Source: CAG-390 sp045531455 (GTDB lineage: Bacteria > Bacillota > Clostridia > Oscillospirales > CAG-272). From it: DNA of 64,000 nucleotides. The position numbers were made by a program, and so were the translations under genes. Where the stretch lies: assembly GCA_045531455.1 (NCBI GenBank), contig JAZSEA010000120.1:1-64000 (forward strand), given 5' to 3'. The notes beneath the pieces are model-generated. The model was given only the letters and a program-made list of their open reading frames with translations, was not told where the DNA came from and searched no databases. This document shows positions 49,962 to 59,017 of this stretch, piece by piece; within the stretch, counting starts at the first letter, position 1; each line of letters begins with the position of its first letter.

Positions 49962-51938
49962 ATGCTTGCAAGATTTATGCAAAACGAATACTCCCCCGTC
50001 CCCCGCATCGAAAAACGGTGCGGGACGGAGGACGTCTCGTATCTCGGCGCATTTCCACGCGGCGAGATAATTGAAATTACTGCCCGCGTACCTCGTGTAC
50101 TCGGCGTCACGTCGGTCGCGCTCTGCATCCGCAGAGACAGACTTGCGCCGGCGGATGAAATGCTCGAAGGCGCGGCACGTACCGTCGATTTTGAGTACGT
50201 CTCGACCGACTACGTTAACGATGAATATAAGCTAAGCCTCGACACCGCCGCGCTTTGCGGAGAGTCGAATTCGGGGCTTTTTTACTATACATATATTTTC
50301 CGTCAAGGCAAGGATTCTCTTGTCGCAAGCGCGACCGACAACGTAAATTTCACGCTCGTACGCGATAATTGGCAGGAATTCCGACTGACCGTCTACCGTC
50401 CCGATTTCAAGGTCCCCAAGTGGCTCGGCGGCGGTATTATGTACCATATCTTCCTCGACCGCTTTGCAAAGGGCGAGGGAGGAGTCAGCTATCGCGCCGA
50501 CTCTATTCTTGACTCAGATTGGGAAAACGGCGTACCGCAGTATGCCGAATACCGAGGAGCTGAGGTCAAGAACAATCACTTCTTCGGCGGAAATCTTTGG
50601 GGAATTATCGAAAAGCTTGATTATCTCGAATCCCTCGGCGTGAGCATTCTTTATCTCTCTCCAATCTTCGAGGCGGTGAGCAATCATAAATACGACACCT
50701 CGGATTATATGAAGATCGCAGAGGAATTCGGCGGTGAGGAGGCGTTTGGAGCCCTCATTGAAGCCGCACACGCGAGAGGGATGAAGATCATTCTCGACGG
50801 CGTTTTCAATCATACGGGAAGTGACAGCCGATATTTTGACGAATTCGGAAGATACGGCGTTCCCGCGCGCGATGAGCAGTCGCCCTATCACTCTTGGTAC
50901 GATTTCCACGCCCCCGAAAAGGATGGCGCACCCGATTACACTTGTTGGTGGGGCATCAGGATTCTGCCGAGGCTGAATACGCATACCGACTCTTGCCGCG
51001 AGTTTTTCACGGGCGCGGGCGGTGTTGCCGAGCATTATATGCAGGCGGGTATCGACGGCTGGCGTCTTGACGTTGCCGATGAGCTCCCCGACAGATTTCT
51101 TGAAGAACTTCGCGAGCGTATCCACAGCGTAAACGCCGAGAGCGTGCTTATCGGCGAGGTCTGGGAAAACGCCGCGGACAAAATCGCTTATGGCAAGCGA
51201 CGTTCCTATTTCAGAGGCGCACAGCTCGACAGCGTAATGAATTATCCCACGCGCAAGGCTCTGCTCGAATTTGCCGAATTCGGCGACGCAGAGGCACTCG
51301 CCGCGGCTCTGACCGATCTTTATTCGTCCTATCCGAAATGCGTTTCGGCAAGTCTTATGAACCTTATCGGCACGCACGACACAGAGCGCGTGCTGACGCT
51401 TCTCGGTAACCCGAAAAAGGCGCGCGAAAACGCCTACGCCTTCAACGCGGTGCAGGAAAAACTCCGTCTGACGCCCGAGGAGCGCGAGAGGGGCGTCAAG
51501 TTGCTCAAAATGATCTCCGCGCTTCAGTTCACTCTCTTCGGCTTCCCGTGCATTTATTACGGCGACGAGGCGGGTATGCAGGGTATGAGCGATCCCTTCT
51601 GCCGCTACCCCTTCCCGTGGCACAATATCGACGGTGAGATAAATGAGCATTATAAAAAGCTCGGTGAGATACGAAGGTCGGAGAAGGCTTTCGCGGGCGG
51701 TGAATTTAAGATCACCAAGGCGCGCGGCGGCTATTTTGAGTTTATCAGATATAATAAGGAAGAAAACAGTTACGTCCTCGTTGCCGCCAATATGGGGAAC
51801 GAGCCCATAAAAGTGCAGGTATCGGGCGGCGTAAACCTCTATACGGGCAAGAGAGTGGTGGGAAATCCCTTGCTGAAGCGAGGAGAGTTCCTGATTGTCA
51901 AAAAGAAAGGAGACGTAAAAAATGGGATTCTGGAGTAA
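49962..51938 (+). CDS. GH13 alpha-amylase family enzyme (neopullulanase/cyclomaltodextrinase type)
   Basis: 658 residues, cytoplasmic. An N-terminal beta domain (~1-135) precedes the barrel, as in neopullulanase or cyclomaltodextrinase. Barrel motifs: MYHIFLDRFAKG, LYLSPIFEAVSNHKYDTSDY, DGVFNHTG, GWRLDVADE with the nucleophile, IGEVWE with the acid/base, and GTHDTER. The C-terminal beta domain ends VNLYTGKRVV. It probably cleaves alpha-1,4 or alpha-1,6 links in maltodextrins left after GlgP action, filling a debranching role since no glgX/pulA is in the operon. It begins 1 base after glgP stops with no clear ribosome site, so coupled translation is likely. Confidence 0.9.
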   Translation: MLARFMQNEYSPVPRIEKRCGTEDVSYLGAFPRGEIIEITARVPRVLGVTSVALCIRRDRLAPADEMLEGAARTVDFEYVSTDYVNDEYKLSLDTAALCGESNSGLFYYTYIFRQGKDSLVASATDNVNFTLVRDNWQEFRLTVYRPDFKVPKWLGGGIMYHIFLDRFAKGEGGVSYRADSILDSDWENGVPQYAEYRGAEVKNNHFFGGNLWGIIEKLDYLESLGVSILYLSPIFEAVSNHKYDTSDYMKIAEEFGGEEAFGALIEAAHARGMKIILDGVFNHTGSDSRYFDEFGRYGVPARDEQSPYHSWYDFHAPEKDGAPDYTCWWGIRILPRLNTHTDSCREFFTGAGGVAEHYMQAGIDGWRLDVADELPDRFLEELRERIHSVNAESVLIGEVWENAADKIAYGKRRSYFRGAQLDSVMNYPTRKALLEFAEFGDAEALAAALTDLYSSYPKCVSASLMNLIGTHDTERVLTLLGNPKKARENAYAFNAVQEKLRLTPEERERGVKLLKMISALQFTLFGFPCIYYGDEAGMQGMSDPFCRYPFPWHNIDGEINEHYKKLGEIRRSEKAFAGGEFKITKARGGYFEFIRYNKEENSYVLVAANMGNEPIKVQVSGGVNLYTGKRVVGNPLLKRGEFLIVKKKGDVKNGILE

Positions 51939-52269
51939 GGTGGTCGGTCATTGGACGAAGCCGAAGGACCCGAACAGCGTTCGCTTCCGCCGCGAGATGG
52001 CAGAGCGTATCGCGGGTCAGTACATCAAATACGTGACTGAGCGCATCAACAACGTCGACGAGGTCATCGGACGTAAGGGCAGCCTTGCCATCCGCGAGGA
52101 CGAATTCCTCGTTTTCGCCTCCGCAGATATTCTCTTCCGTTGCAAGATCGACGAGCTCCGCGCAAGTGAGTTGCTCTCAAAGGACGGCGTCGTCCTCATC
52201 GGCCCCGACCTTGAACACGGGGGCGAGGAGAGAACGATAATTGCGTATTACGTATATTATAGGAAGTAA
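51922..52269 (+). CDS. Conserved-looking 115-residue protein closing the glycogen operon, function unknown
   Basis: Not recognised. 115 residues, charged, no membrane helix, no cysteine pair. It starts MGFWSKVVGHWTK and has an Arg/Glu-rich helical first half, then beta-like strands (EDEFLVFASADILFRCKIDELRASELL, GVVLIGPDLEHGGEERTIIAYYVYY). A strong AAAGGAG site lies inside the end of the GH13 gene, overlapping it by 17 bp, so it is made as part of the operon. A hairpin follows. Position suggests a regulator or partner of glycogen enzymes, but nothing in the sequence shows it. Confidence 0.75.
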   Translation: MGFWSKVVGHWTKPKDPNSVRFRREMAERIAGQYIKYVTERINNVDEVIGRKGSLAIREDEFLVFASADILFRCKIDELRASELLSKDGVVLIGPDLEHGGEERTIIAYYVYYRK

Positions 52270-52285
52270 AAAGCTTCAATAAAAA

Positions 52286-52320
52286 ATGGGACTGAATTCG
52301 AGTTAGTGAATCAGTCCCAT
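52286..52320. terminator. Bidirectional terminator between the glycogen operon and a convergent gene
   Basis: ATGGGACTGA/TCAGTCCCAT hairpin between the two stop codons, with T-rich flanks on both strands. Confidence 0.75.
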
Positions 52321-52327
52321 AAGTATT

Positions 52328-53170
52328 TTAAAACGAACGTCTCTTTTTCGAAAGAATAGCAGCAGGAATGATGGCGGTTACGGCGAGAGCAGTGAAGAAT
52401 ACGATTGAATTCATCGAAGCGTCTCCGGTAGCGGGCGAGGACGTGTCGCAGTCATACATCATCCAGTTGCTGAATTCACATTCGGCAATTCTCCAACCGG
52501 AATCGGTATTGACGAATTTACATTCAAGATAGTCTACATCTCGGTTCATTTCATCATTTCCGATGACAGCACCGACCTTTGCTGTTGCAGAAGACGAATT
52601 GGATGATATAAGCTCAACATCTAAAGTATCAATTTCAGCGAGTACTTCATAAAAATAGCGGTTATCTTTATTTGTACTTACTGCATAAACCAGAATAACG
52701 TGCTGTGCTACACCGGGGTTGGCATACAGCTTTCCGTCCGTGTGTCGGTAAAATAAAGGATATTGGATATATGGCCCGTCTTTGGACGGCATAAAGCGAA
52801 ATGCGTATTTATATGCATATGAAGCAATTTCCGGAGTATATATGTTGTTGGCATACTCTTTCATTGCTTCGTATGAGCCGCCGAGAAGCTTGCTTTCATT
52901 TACCTCAGAATACCATACTTCCGAATTTACACGCCAGCTATCATCAAACTTAATATCAGAAAGATCTTCGTGACGGAGGATGATATGACCGTTGGTTTTA
53001 CTATAATTCGAGGTATCGCATCGAACTTTGTAGTTGTAATTGAAAGCCTCGGCAACCAATTCCTGCGCTTCGCGTTTAGTGAGAGCTTGCTTTTCTTCAG
53101 CCGCGTTTGCGGTAAGTATCAGCGGCAGAATTATCAAAAGCGCAAGGATCAAAACAATACATTTTTTCAT
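52328..53170 (-). CDS. Secreted protein with TGD-type C-terminal anchor
   Basis: 280 residues. Signal peptide 1-23 ending near TANAAE; a helical QALTKREAQELVAEAFNYNY start; a body with LYANPGVAQHVILVYAV and YFYEVLAEID strands; then SSPATGDASM, a hydrophobic helix and KKRRSF. The tail has the same logic as the surface protein at 9137-10717 (PTGDS + helix + KRREN), which points to a shared sorting or anchoring system. Not matched to a known family; function unknown. It has its own promoter (53215-53244). Confidence 0.7.
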   Translation of the reverse strand: MKKCIVLILALLIILPLILTANAAEEKQALTKREAQELVAEAFNYNYKVRCDTSNYSKTNGHIILRHEDLSDIKFDDSWRVNSEVWYSEVNESKLLGGSYEAMKEYANNIYTPEIASYAYKYAFRFMPSKDGPYIQYPLFYRHTDGKLYANPGVAQHVILVYAVSTNKDNRYFYEVLAEIDTLDVELISSNSSSATAKVGAVIGNDEMNRDVDYLECKFVNTDSGWRIAECEFSNWMMYDCDTSSPATGDASMNSIVFFTALAVTAIIPAAILSKKRRSF

Positions 53171-53214
53171 TTCGGAATCTCCTTTTCATTAATTTGAACG
53201 GTATGTCCAAATTC

Positions 53215-53244
53215 ATTATATCATATGGAAAGAAGTTTTGTCAA
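53215..53244 (-). promoter_or_regulatory. Promoter of the TGD-anchored protein at 52328
   Basis: Minus strand: -35 TTGACA (53244-53239), 18 bp, -10 TATAAT (53220-53215). Confidence 0.75.
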
Positions 53245-53255
53245 TACTTTTAAAT

Positions 53256-53289
53256 AAAAAAGTCTCGTCTGAAAAGATGAGGCTTTTTA
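53256..53289. terminator. Hairpin with T runs between two divergent promoters
   Basis: AAAAAGTCTCGTCT/AGATGAGGCTTTTT hairpin. It follows no gene end; it may stop antisense or divergent read-through. Confidence 0.5.
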
Positions 53290-53353
53290 TAGTTATTATT
53301 GCCAAAATGGGGTATATTGTTTTGTATATTTCGCTGAATTGTGTTCACAACTA

Positions 53354-53382
53354 TTGACAACGAGAGGATGATATGATATAAT
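53354..53382 (+). promoter_or_regulatory. Promoter of the membrane protein at 53417
   Basis: -35 TTGACA (53354-53359), 17 bp, -10 TATAAT (53377-53382): full consensus. Confidence 0.8.
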
Positions 53383-53416
53383 ACAATCAAATGAACGCAA
53401 GAAAGGAAATACTGCT

Positions 53417-53947
53417 ATGAGTAAACAAGAAAGAAGCCCCTATGTTAAATTGCTTATCGACCTGTTAAAGACCGTGATTGCCACTTTTTTGTTCTTTCTC
53501 CTCTCGAATAATCTTATCCGCGCGATATTTGAGGATGAGCAGGACAGGCGTGTTATCACTCTTGCTCTGGTCATTGCTATCTACTTCTTCTATTTTGCCG
53601 CGTTTTATATAATGCACGCAAGGAGAAGTATGGATGATTATTCGCTTAATATGGGTGACAGAAAATATTGCCTCAAGGAAGATTTCAAAGAGATCGTCAT
53701 GGGCGACGGAAAGAGGCTTGCGATAATTTACGCCGTTCTTGCCGTTATGATGGAGCTGATTGCGCGTATCAAGGTCTTAAGATCTCTCTCAGCCGCTTTT
53801 TTGCCGGTGTTTCCGATCTTTGCGATATCGGATTTTCCCGTGCTGATCGCGCTTATCGGATGGATGATCCTCACAGTAGGTTCAATTATAACCATCCTCT
53901 ACAGCCACCACCGCGTACACGTGCTTAAAGCAAAGGGAAAGCTGTAA
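53417..53947 (+). CDS. Small membrane protein of unknown function
   Basis: 176 residues with about four membrane helices (TVIATFLFFLLSNNLI; ITLALVIAIYFFYFAAFYI; AIIYAVLAVMMELIAR; FPVLIALIGWMILTVGSIITILY) and cytosolic basic patches. A charged loop (SMDDYSLNMGDRKYCLKEDFKEIVMGDGKR) splits the pairs. Not recognised. AAAGGAAA precedes the ATG, a full consensus promoter drives it and a strong terminator ends it, so it is a monocistronic gene. Confidence 0.75.
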   Translation: MSKQERSPYVKLLIDLLKTVIATFLFFLLSNNLIRAIFEDEQDRRVITLALVIAIYFFYFAAFYIMHARRSMDDYSLNMGDRKYCLKEDFKEIVMGDGKRLAIIYAVLAVMMELIARIKVLRSLSAAFLPVFPIFAISDFPVLIALIGWMILTVGSIITILYSHHRVHVLKAKGKL

Positions 53948-53953
53948 AATTGA

Positions 53954-53985
53954 AACGCCTCGTCCGACAGGACGAGGCGTTTTTA
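53954..53985 (+). terminator. Terminator of the membrane protein gene
   Basis: AACGCCTCGTCC/GGACGAGGCGTT hairpin followed by five T. Confidence 0.85.
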
Positions 53986-54020
53986 CTATAATTGAGATTT
54001 TTGCCGGGACGAAAATCTAC

Positions 54021-54054
54021 CTTCATTTTGCATTTTGCATTTTTAATTTTGCAT
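54021..54054. repeat. Solo ATTTTGC array at the end of the oxidoreductase gene
   Basis: Three to four copies of TTTTGCAT, the same unit that forms the ends of element C (5925-6253), abutting the stop codon at 54055. A GATTTTTGCC/GGACGAAAATC-type hairpin lies just before it. It looks like one end of such an element left alone. Confidence 0.5.
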
Positions 54055-55932
54055 TTATTTCACGTCCGCTGAGAACAGATGAACCTTATCAATTCCTCTT
54101 GTCTCGTCGAAGATAACGGTAAGCTTCTGTGCTTTGACGCCGAGGGGGATCCTGCGGAGAGAGTTTCGGTTGTTGGTGTCAGCGAATATCTCCTTGCCGT
54201 CGGCAAGAACGCGGAAGGACTTGACGAGGGTGTTAGCAACCTTTACGGGAACAAAATCCTTGCCCGTCATAAGCTTCTGCGCGAATACTCGCATCTTCTT
54301 GTTGGGAGAGATCGACTTTCGGGAGAAGTCGGGATCGAAGACGAGACGAAGCTCGGCAAGGTCCTTTTCTTCGCCAAAGTCAAATTCGAGCGCATCGCCG
54401 ATATTGAGAGTAGCGTAATTCACGTTCATTTCCTCGTCGGGACGTTCAATACCATTCTGAAGGAGCGCAAGCTCTGCTTCGGGAAGATTGATCTTAGCGG
54501 ACTTTGTAAGCTCGGGGATATCGCGGACTGTGCCGGGGAGATAGCAGCCTGCATCGCGGAGCTTATCCTGGAGGACCTTCATCTTGGTCTCGTAAACGCC
54601 GTGAGGTGTTACGCCGTCGTTTACGCAGATAGAAGCCGCTGTACCCATAGCCTGACCGATGAGGGCACAGGTCGCCATAACACGGGTCGAGGACATTGCG
54701 GCGTGGGTCGCGCTGATATTTCTGCCCGCGAAGAAGAGGTTGTCAACCTCGTGACCGTAGAGCACGCGGTAGGGAATGCCGTAGGGCGAGGGAGCGGGAT
54801 AGAGCTTGGATGCGGGGTTGCCGCTTAAGTAGGAGCGGAAGCCCGCGGGGTTGTGGTCGTCCATCGGCCATCCGCCGTATGCTACGATATCGTCAAACTT
54901 TCCGCCTGCTTCAACGTCGTTCTCGGTGAGAACGTGTGCACCGATGTAGCGGCGGCTCTCTCTCTTGCCGGGGATGCATCCGACCCATTCGAGAGTCCAG
55001 TTGGTTGCGTTGTGGTCGCCGTAGTTCTTAACGTGATCCCAGATGCCGTACGCGATCTTGAGAAGCTCATCGCGCATTTCCTCGGCGTCGTGGATGCTGT
55101 CATACTCGCCGCCGAGCTCGAGCCACCAGAAGTTGGTCTCACTTGTGCCGAGCTTGTGGGGACGTGCAAGATACTTGACATCTTCAACCTTAACGCCCGA
55201 AACGCCCGTGCTTGCGTCGATGATATTTCCGCCCGCATCCTTGATGAGGTTGAAATCATCGTCGGTCTCAAACTTATACGCCCAATCGGGAGCGGTGAAG
55301 GGAACGGGCTCGTCGGTTTCGCGTGCCTGAATGAGGCAGGACATTCCCATTGTCTTCTTGTCTGCGACCTCCTTACCCATAGCCTCGCCGTACTCGGAAG
55401 CCGCCTCACGGCCGACACGCCACTTCGCGCCCGAGATTGGAGCGAGGATCGAGTCGCCCGAGCAGTCTGCAAAGTACTTTGCTTTGACTGTGTGCCAGGT
55501 GTAGGTGGTCATCTGCCAAGCGGTGACGGATGTGATGTGCGATGCGCCGTCTTTTTCGGTCTTCTCACAGTCACAGCAAGTGGTGTTGAGAAGAAGAGTG
55601 ATGTTCTTTTCTGCCTTGACCTTCGCCCACATTACGTTGTCGAAGGTGGAGGGGATGAGGGTGGGGTTTATGTAGATATTTTCCTCTTCGATCTCGGAGA
55701 TGATACCCGTCTCGCGGTTCTCAAGACCGTGAGCACCGCGCACCCACATTCTGATCTCGCTCGATGCGTTTCCGCCGAGAACGGGTCTGTCCTGAATGAG
55801 GACGACCTTTGTGCCCTCGCGGGCTGCCGCGATAGCGGCGCAGAGACCGGTAAGACCGCCGCCGATGATGCAGAGATCGGTCTCGTGCTCAATATGTCTC
55901 ATTCCATTGGTTTTTACGGTAAGTTCACTCAT
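54055..55932 (-). CDS. FAD-dependent oxidoreductase (FAD_oxidored family)
   Basis: 625 residues. Residues ~18-50: TDLCIIGGGLTGLCAAIAAAREGTKVVLIQDRP, the FAD Rossmann fold with GGGxxG and the closing acidic position replaced by Gln-Asp. GGNASSEIRMWVRGAH follows, a hallmark of this family, then DCSGDSILAPISGA and FAGRNISATHAAMSSTRVMATCALIGQAMGTAA near 430. The last ~120 residues form a beta domain like the sugar-binding tails in this group. Members oxidise or isomerise sugars and polyols, but most are uncharacterised. AGGAAAA precedes the ATG. It is the last gene of a minus-strand run with a GatD-like dehydrogenase and an aldolase just upstream, suggesting a sugar/polyol route. Confidence 0.85.
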   Translation of the reverse strand: MSELTVKTNGMRHIEHETDLCIIGGGLTGLCAAIAAAREGTKVVLIQDRPVLGGNASSEIRMWVRGAHGLENRETGIISEIEEENIYINPTLIPSTFDNVMWAKVKAEKNITLLLNTTCCDCEKTEKDGASHITSVTAWQMTTYTWHTVKAKYFADCSGDSILAPISGAKWRVGREAASEYGEAMGKEVADKKTMGMSCLIQARETDEPVPFTAPDWAYKFETDDDFNLIKDAGGNIIDASTGVSGVKVEDVKYLARPHKLGTSETNFWWLELGGEYDSIHDAEEMRDELLKIAYGIWDHVKNYGDHNATNWTLEWVGCIPGKRESRRYIGAHVLTENDVEAGGKFDDIVAYGGWPMDDHNPAGFRSYLSGNPASKLYPAPSPYGIPYRVLYGHEVDNLFFAGRNISATHAAMSSTRVMATCALIGQAMGTAASICVNDGVTPHGVYETKMKVLQDKLRDAGCYLPGTVRDIPELTKSAKINLPEAELALLQNGIERPDEEMNVNYATLNIGDALEFDFGEEKDLAELRLVFDPDFSRKSISPNKKMRVFAQKLMTGKDFVPVKVANTLVKSFRVLADGKEIFADTNNRNSLRRIPLGVKAQKLTVIFDETRGIDKVHLFSADVK

Positions 55933-55945
55933 TATTTTCCTCCGT

Positions 55946-56956
55946 TCATTCCATCACAATTGTGACCTTAGTATAGAATTCTTTTCTGTCGCGCATCATT
56001 TCGAGTGCTTCAACGCAACGGTTGAGGGGATAACGATGTGTGATAAGAGCCTCGTAGTCGATAAGATCGCCGTCAGCCATAGCCTTGGCGGTTTCCTCCC
56101 AGTCGTTGATCTGACTGTTATAGGAGGAGTTCCAGGTTCCGCGGAGGGTGATCTCACGGCGGAGGATCTGGGAATATACGCTCTGCGTGATCGTCATATC
56201 GCGCGCGGGGTTACCCATAAGGATAACGCGGCTGTGGGGCTTCATAGCCTGAATGAGACTGCAGAGAGCCTGGGGAGCACCCGTGCCCTCGATGGCGCAG
56301 TCGCAAAGACCGTCGCGTTCCTTGTCATATGCCTCGAATCCGAACTTCTTGGCAAACGCAAGCTTCTCCTCGCTGATGTCAACGACACGTACGACACCCG
56401 CTCCCGCCTTCTTTGCCCAAGCGGCGGCGATGAGTCCGATCGGTCCCGCACCCCAGATAACAACCGTGTCGCCGAGCTTTACTTCAAGACGGCGTACAGC
56501 GGCACGAGCGACCGCACCCGGCTCAACCAGCGATGCGCAAGCGTAGGAAAGATCGTCGGGAAGAAGAATAAGGTTTCGGATATCTACTGCAAGATATTCG
56601 GCAAAAGCACCGTCGCGGCGCGATCCGTAGTAGTCATAGTTTTCGCAGTTTGCAAACTCACCGAGCTCGCAGGGAGTGCATTTGCGGCAGGGAAGAAGGG
56701 GGAATACAGCCGCACGGCGTCCGATAAGGGACTTGTCGTTGGCTTCAACGATCTCGCCTGCAAATTCGTGTCCGGGAATGGTGGGAAAATGGTAGGTGCC
56801 CTTCTCAAATACGCGGGGAATATCCGAGCCGCAAACGCCTGCCGCACGGATCTTGAGAAGTACCTCGCCCTCGCCTCTCTTCGGCATCGGCACGTCCTCG
56901 TAACGGAAATCGCCGACAGCGTGGAGCACGCAGGCCTTCATTGTTTCATTGTTCAT
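55946..56956 (-). CDS. Zinc-dependent sugar-alcohol dehydrogenase (GatD/SorD type)
   Basis: 336 residues, MDR family. Catalytic Zn site: GVCGSDIPR and PGHEFAGE with EP in LVEPGAV; structural Zn site CRKCTPCELGEFANC with four Cys. NAD Rossmann: VIWGAGPIGLIAAAWAKKAGA followed by VVDIS, whose Asp favours NAD+. The shortened size and the sequence around TWNSSYNSQINDWEE are most like galactitol-1-phosphate 5-dehydrogenase. It would oxidise a hexitol (phosphate) to a ketose (phosphate), the substrate for the aldolase encoded next. AGGAG precedes the ATG. Confidence 0.88.
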   Translation of the reverse strand: MNNETMKACVLHAVGDFRYEDVPMPKRGEGEVLLKIRAAGVCGSDIPRVFEKGTYHFPTIPGHEFAGEIVEANDKSLIGRRAAVFPLLPCRKCTPCELGEFANCENYDYYGSRRDGAFAEYLAVDIRNLILLPDDLSYACASLVEPGAVARAAVRRLEVKLGDTVVIWGAGPIGLIAAAWAKKAGAGVVRVVDISEEKLAFAKKFGFEAYDKERDGLCDCAIEGTGAPQALCSLIQAMKPHSRVILMGNPARDMTITQSVYSQILRREITLRGTWNSSYNSQINDWEETAKAMADGDLIDYEALITHRYPLNRCVEALEMMRDRKEFYTKVTIVME

Positions 56957-56981
56957 TTTATGTTCTCCTTACAGGAATTAT

Positions 56982-57845
56982 TTACGCCTTATTATCACAG
57001 CCGCAAACGAGGATGCGCTGCTTGACCGCTTCGACTACAGCCGCGCGAGCCGCTGTACCGTACTTCTTGGGGTCGTAGATCTTCGCGTCGGATGCAAGGT
57101 TCTCGCGAACTGCCGCGGTGTAAGCCACGCGGAGCTCGGTGGCAAAATTGACCTTGCAGATGCCCTCTGCGATACAGCTCTTTACAGCCTCGGGGGAGAG
57201 ACCCGACGCGCCGTGAAGAACGAGCGGGATCGAGCAGCCGTTCTCCTCGAGCTTCTTGCGGATAGCGATCAGACGGGGAACGTCAAGAACGGGTGTGCCG
57301 ACGTAGAAGCCGTGTGCGGTGCCGATAGCAACCGCGAGAGAGGAAATGCCCGTACGCTTTACAAACTCAGCGGCTGCCCCGGGATCGGTTCCGTTGTCAG
57401 CGTCAGCCTCGTGATCGTCCTCCTTGCCGCCGACCTTGCCAAGCTCAGCCTCGGTGGGAATATCGAATTTATTTGCGATCTCGACAGCCTTTGCGGTAAG
57501 CTCTACGTTCTTCTCGAAGGATTCGCCCGAGCCGTCGAACATAACGGAGGTGTAGCCTGCCGAAGCGGCGGCGTCACAAAGCTCGAGGGAGGAGCCGTGG
57601 TCGAGGTGAACCGCAACGGGAACGGTAGCCTTCTCGGCAAGTGCCTTTGCGATAGCGGCGAAGACCGAGGGGGAAGCATACTTGACCGTCGAGGGAGTGG
57701 TCTGGAGGATGACGGGAGCGCGGAGCTCTTCTGCCGCTTCGATGATGGCGAGAGCCATCTCCATATTCTCGAAGTTGAATGCGCCAACGGCGTATCCGCC
57801 CTTCTGTGCGTTCAGAAGCATTTCTTTTGTGGTTACGTAGGACAT
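56982..57845 (-). CDS. Class II ketose-bisphosphate aldolase
   Basis: 287 residues. Zn-dependent aldolase motifs: GAFNFENMEMALAII at the start, VAVHLDHGSS with metal His and catalytic Asp, EAELGKVGGKED, GTAHGFY with a metal His and LHGASGLS with the third metal His. Cleaves fructose or tagatose 1,6-bisphosphate; the length and the GatD-like neighbour favour tagatose-bisphosphate (GatY/KbaY type), but this is inferred. The ATG is 12 bp after the cysteine desulfurase stop. Confidence 0.93.
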   Translation of the reverse strand: MSYVTTKEMLLNAQKGGYAVGAFNFENMEMALAIIEAAEELRAPVILQTTPSTVKYASPSVFAAIAKALAEKATVPVAVHLDHGSSLELCDAAASAGYTSVMFDGSGESFEKNVELTAKAVEIANKFDIPTEAELGKVGGKEDDHEADADNGTDPGAAAEFVKRTGISSLAVAIGTAHGFYVGTPVLDVPRLIAIRKKLEENGCSIPLVLHGASGLSPEAVKSCIAEGICKVNFATELRVAYTAAVRENLASDAKIYDPKKYGTAARAAVVEAVKQRILVCGCDNKA

Positions 57846-57857
57846 TTTTCTACCTCT

Positions 57858-59015
57858 TTATTTTTTGATTTTTACAAGTCTTTGGATTCCCGATGAAAGG
57901 AGGTACGCGAATTCGTCGATCTCCTCACGGGTGTTATCTTTGCAGAGACTCACGCGGATCGTGCAATCGGCTTCCGAATCGGAGAGACCGAAGGCGACGA
58001 GAGCCGAGCTTACGTGACGGTTTTTGGCGTTTGACGAGCAAGCCGAGCCGCTCGAAACGCATACTCCGCCCGCCGAGAGCAGATTGAGCATAGTCTGGCT
58101 CTTGATGCGCGGAAGGGTGATGCTTAAAATATGGGGAGCGCGTACGGGCGGGATATTGACTCTTGCGCCCGCTTCTTCGATCTTCCCGATCGCGTAGGTC
58201 GAAAGATCACGAAGATGATCGAAATACTCATTCATTTGGGGCTTCATTATCTCTGCGGCTTTGGCAAAGCCAACCGCGCCCGCGAGATTTTCGGTGCCCG
58301 AGCGCAGACCCTCCTCCTGACCTCCGCCGAAGATGACGGGACAGAGCGCGCGCTTTTTTATCAGATCGCGGTGCAGAAGCAGAGCTCCGACGCCAGAAGG
58401 ACCGTGTATCTTATGCGCACTGACGCTGATGAGATCGATCTTTGAGCTGTTCGGGAGCGGAATACGCATAAAACCCTGAACCGCATCGCAATGGATAAGA
58501 GCCGAGGGACAGGTCTTTTTGATGATCTCTGCGGCACTCGCGATATCGTAGATCGCGCCGGTTTCGTTGTTGACGAGCATAAAGGATGCCACGCAAATGC
58601 CTTTTTTAGCCTCGCGTTCGATAGCCTCAAGGTCGAGCACTCCGCCCTTGGTGGGGATACTAACGAGCTCGAATCCGCGCGATACGAGAGCCTCGGCGGT
58701 GTTTGAGACCGAAGCGTGCTCGGAATCCGTGATAAGTATGCGTTTCGAGTCGAGATGACGCCGCTCGTGCGCCGTTCCGAGAAGAGCGAGATTGTTCGCC
58801 TCGCTTCCCGAGCCGCAGAAGACTGCCTGCCATTCGGTGAATCTGAGTCCCGCCGAGGAGATCAGAGAGCTTCTTGCGCCCTCGAGACGCTTTTTTGCCG
58901 CAAGACCCGCCGTATGGAGTGACGACGGATTTCCGACGTTATCCCAGACCTCGAGCATTGCCGCGCGTGCCTCGGGTGCGAGACGGGTCGTTGCGCTGTT
59001 GTCAAGATATATCAT
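57858..59015 (-). CDS. Cysteine desulfurase (NifS/IscS family)
   Basis: 385 residues. PLP-dependent; takes sulfur from cysteine as an enzyme persulfide. Seen: YLDNSATTRLAPEA, CGSGSEANNLALLG, ITDSEHASV, NNETGAIYD, HCDAVQGF, the PLP lysine in SAHKIHGPSGVGALL, and the sulfur-carrying Cys in SSGSACSSNAKN. No iscU, thiI or mnmA gene is adjacent, which is unusual. The ATG follows the lipoprotein stop by 2 bases without a clear ribosome site, so it depends on coupled translation. Confidence 0.95.
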   Translation of the reverse strand: MIYLDNSATTRLAPEARAAMLEVWDNVGNPSSLHTAGLAAKKRLEGARSSLISSAGLRFTEWQAVFCGSGSEANNLALLGTAHERRHLDSKRILITDSEHASVSNTAEALVSRGFELVSIPTKGGVLDLEAIEREAKKGICVASFMLVNNETGAIYDIASAAEIIKKTCPSALIHCDAVQGFMRIPLPNSSKIDLISVSAHKIHGPSGVGALLLHRDLIKKRALCPVIFGGGQEEGLRSGTENLAGAVGFAKAAEIMKPQMNEYFDHLRDLSTYAIGKIEEAGARVNIPPVRAPHILSITLPRIKSQTMLNLLSAGGVCVSSGSACSSNAKNRHVSSALVAFGLSDSEADCTIRVSLCKDNTREEIDEFAYLLSSGIQRLVKIKK

Positions 59016-59017
59016 AA

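Noticed and set aside
54055..57845. Complete galactitol/tagatose operon.
   Set aside because: No PTS transporter or tagatose-6-phosphate kinase is present; only a GatD-like dehydrogenase and an aldolase support this, so the substrate is left open.
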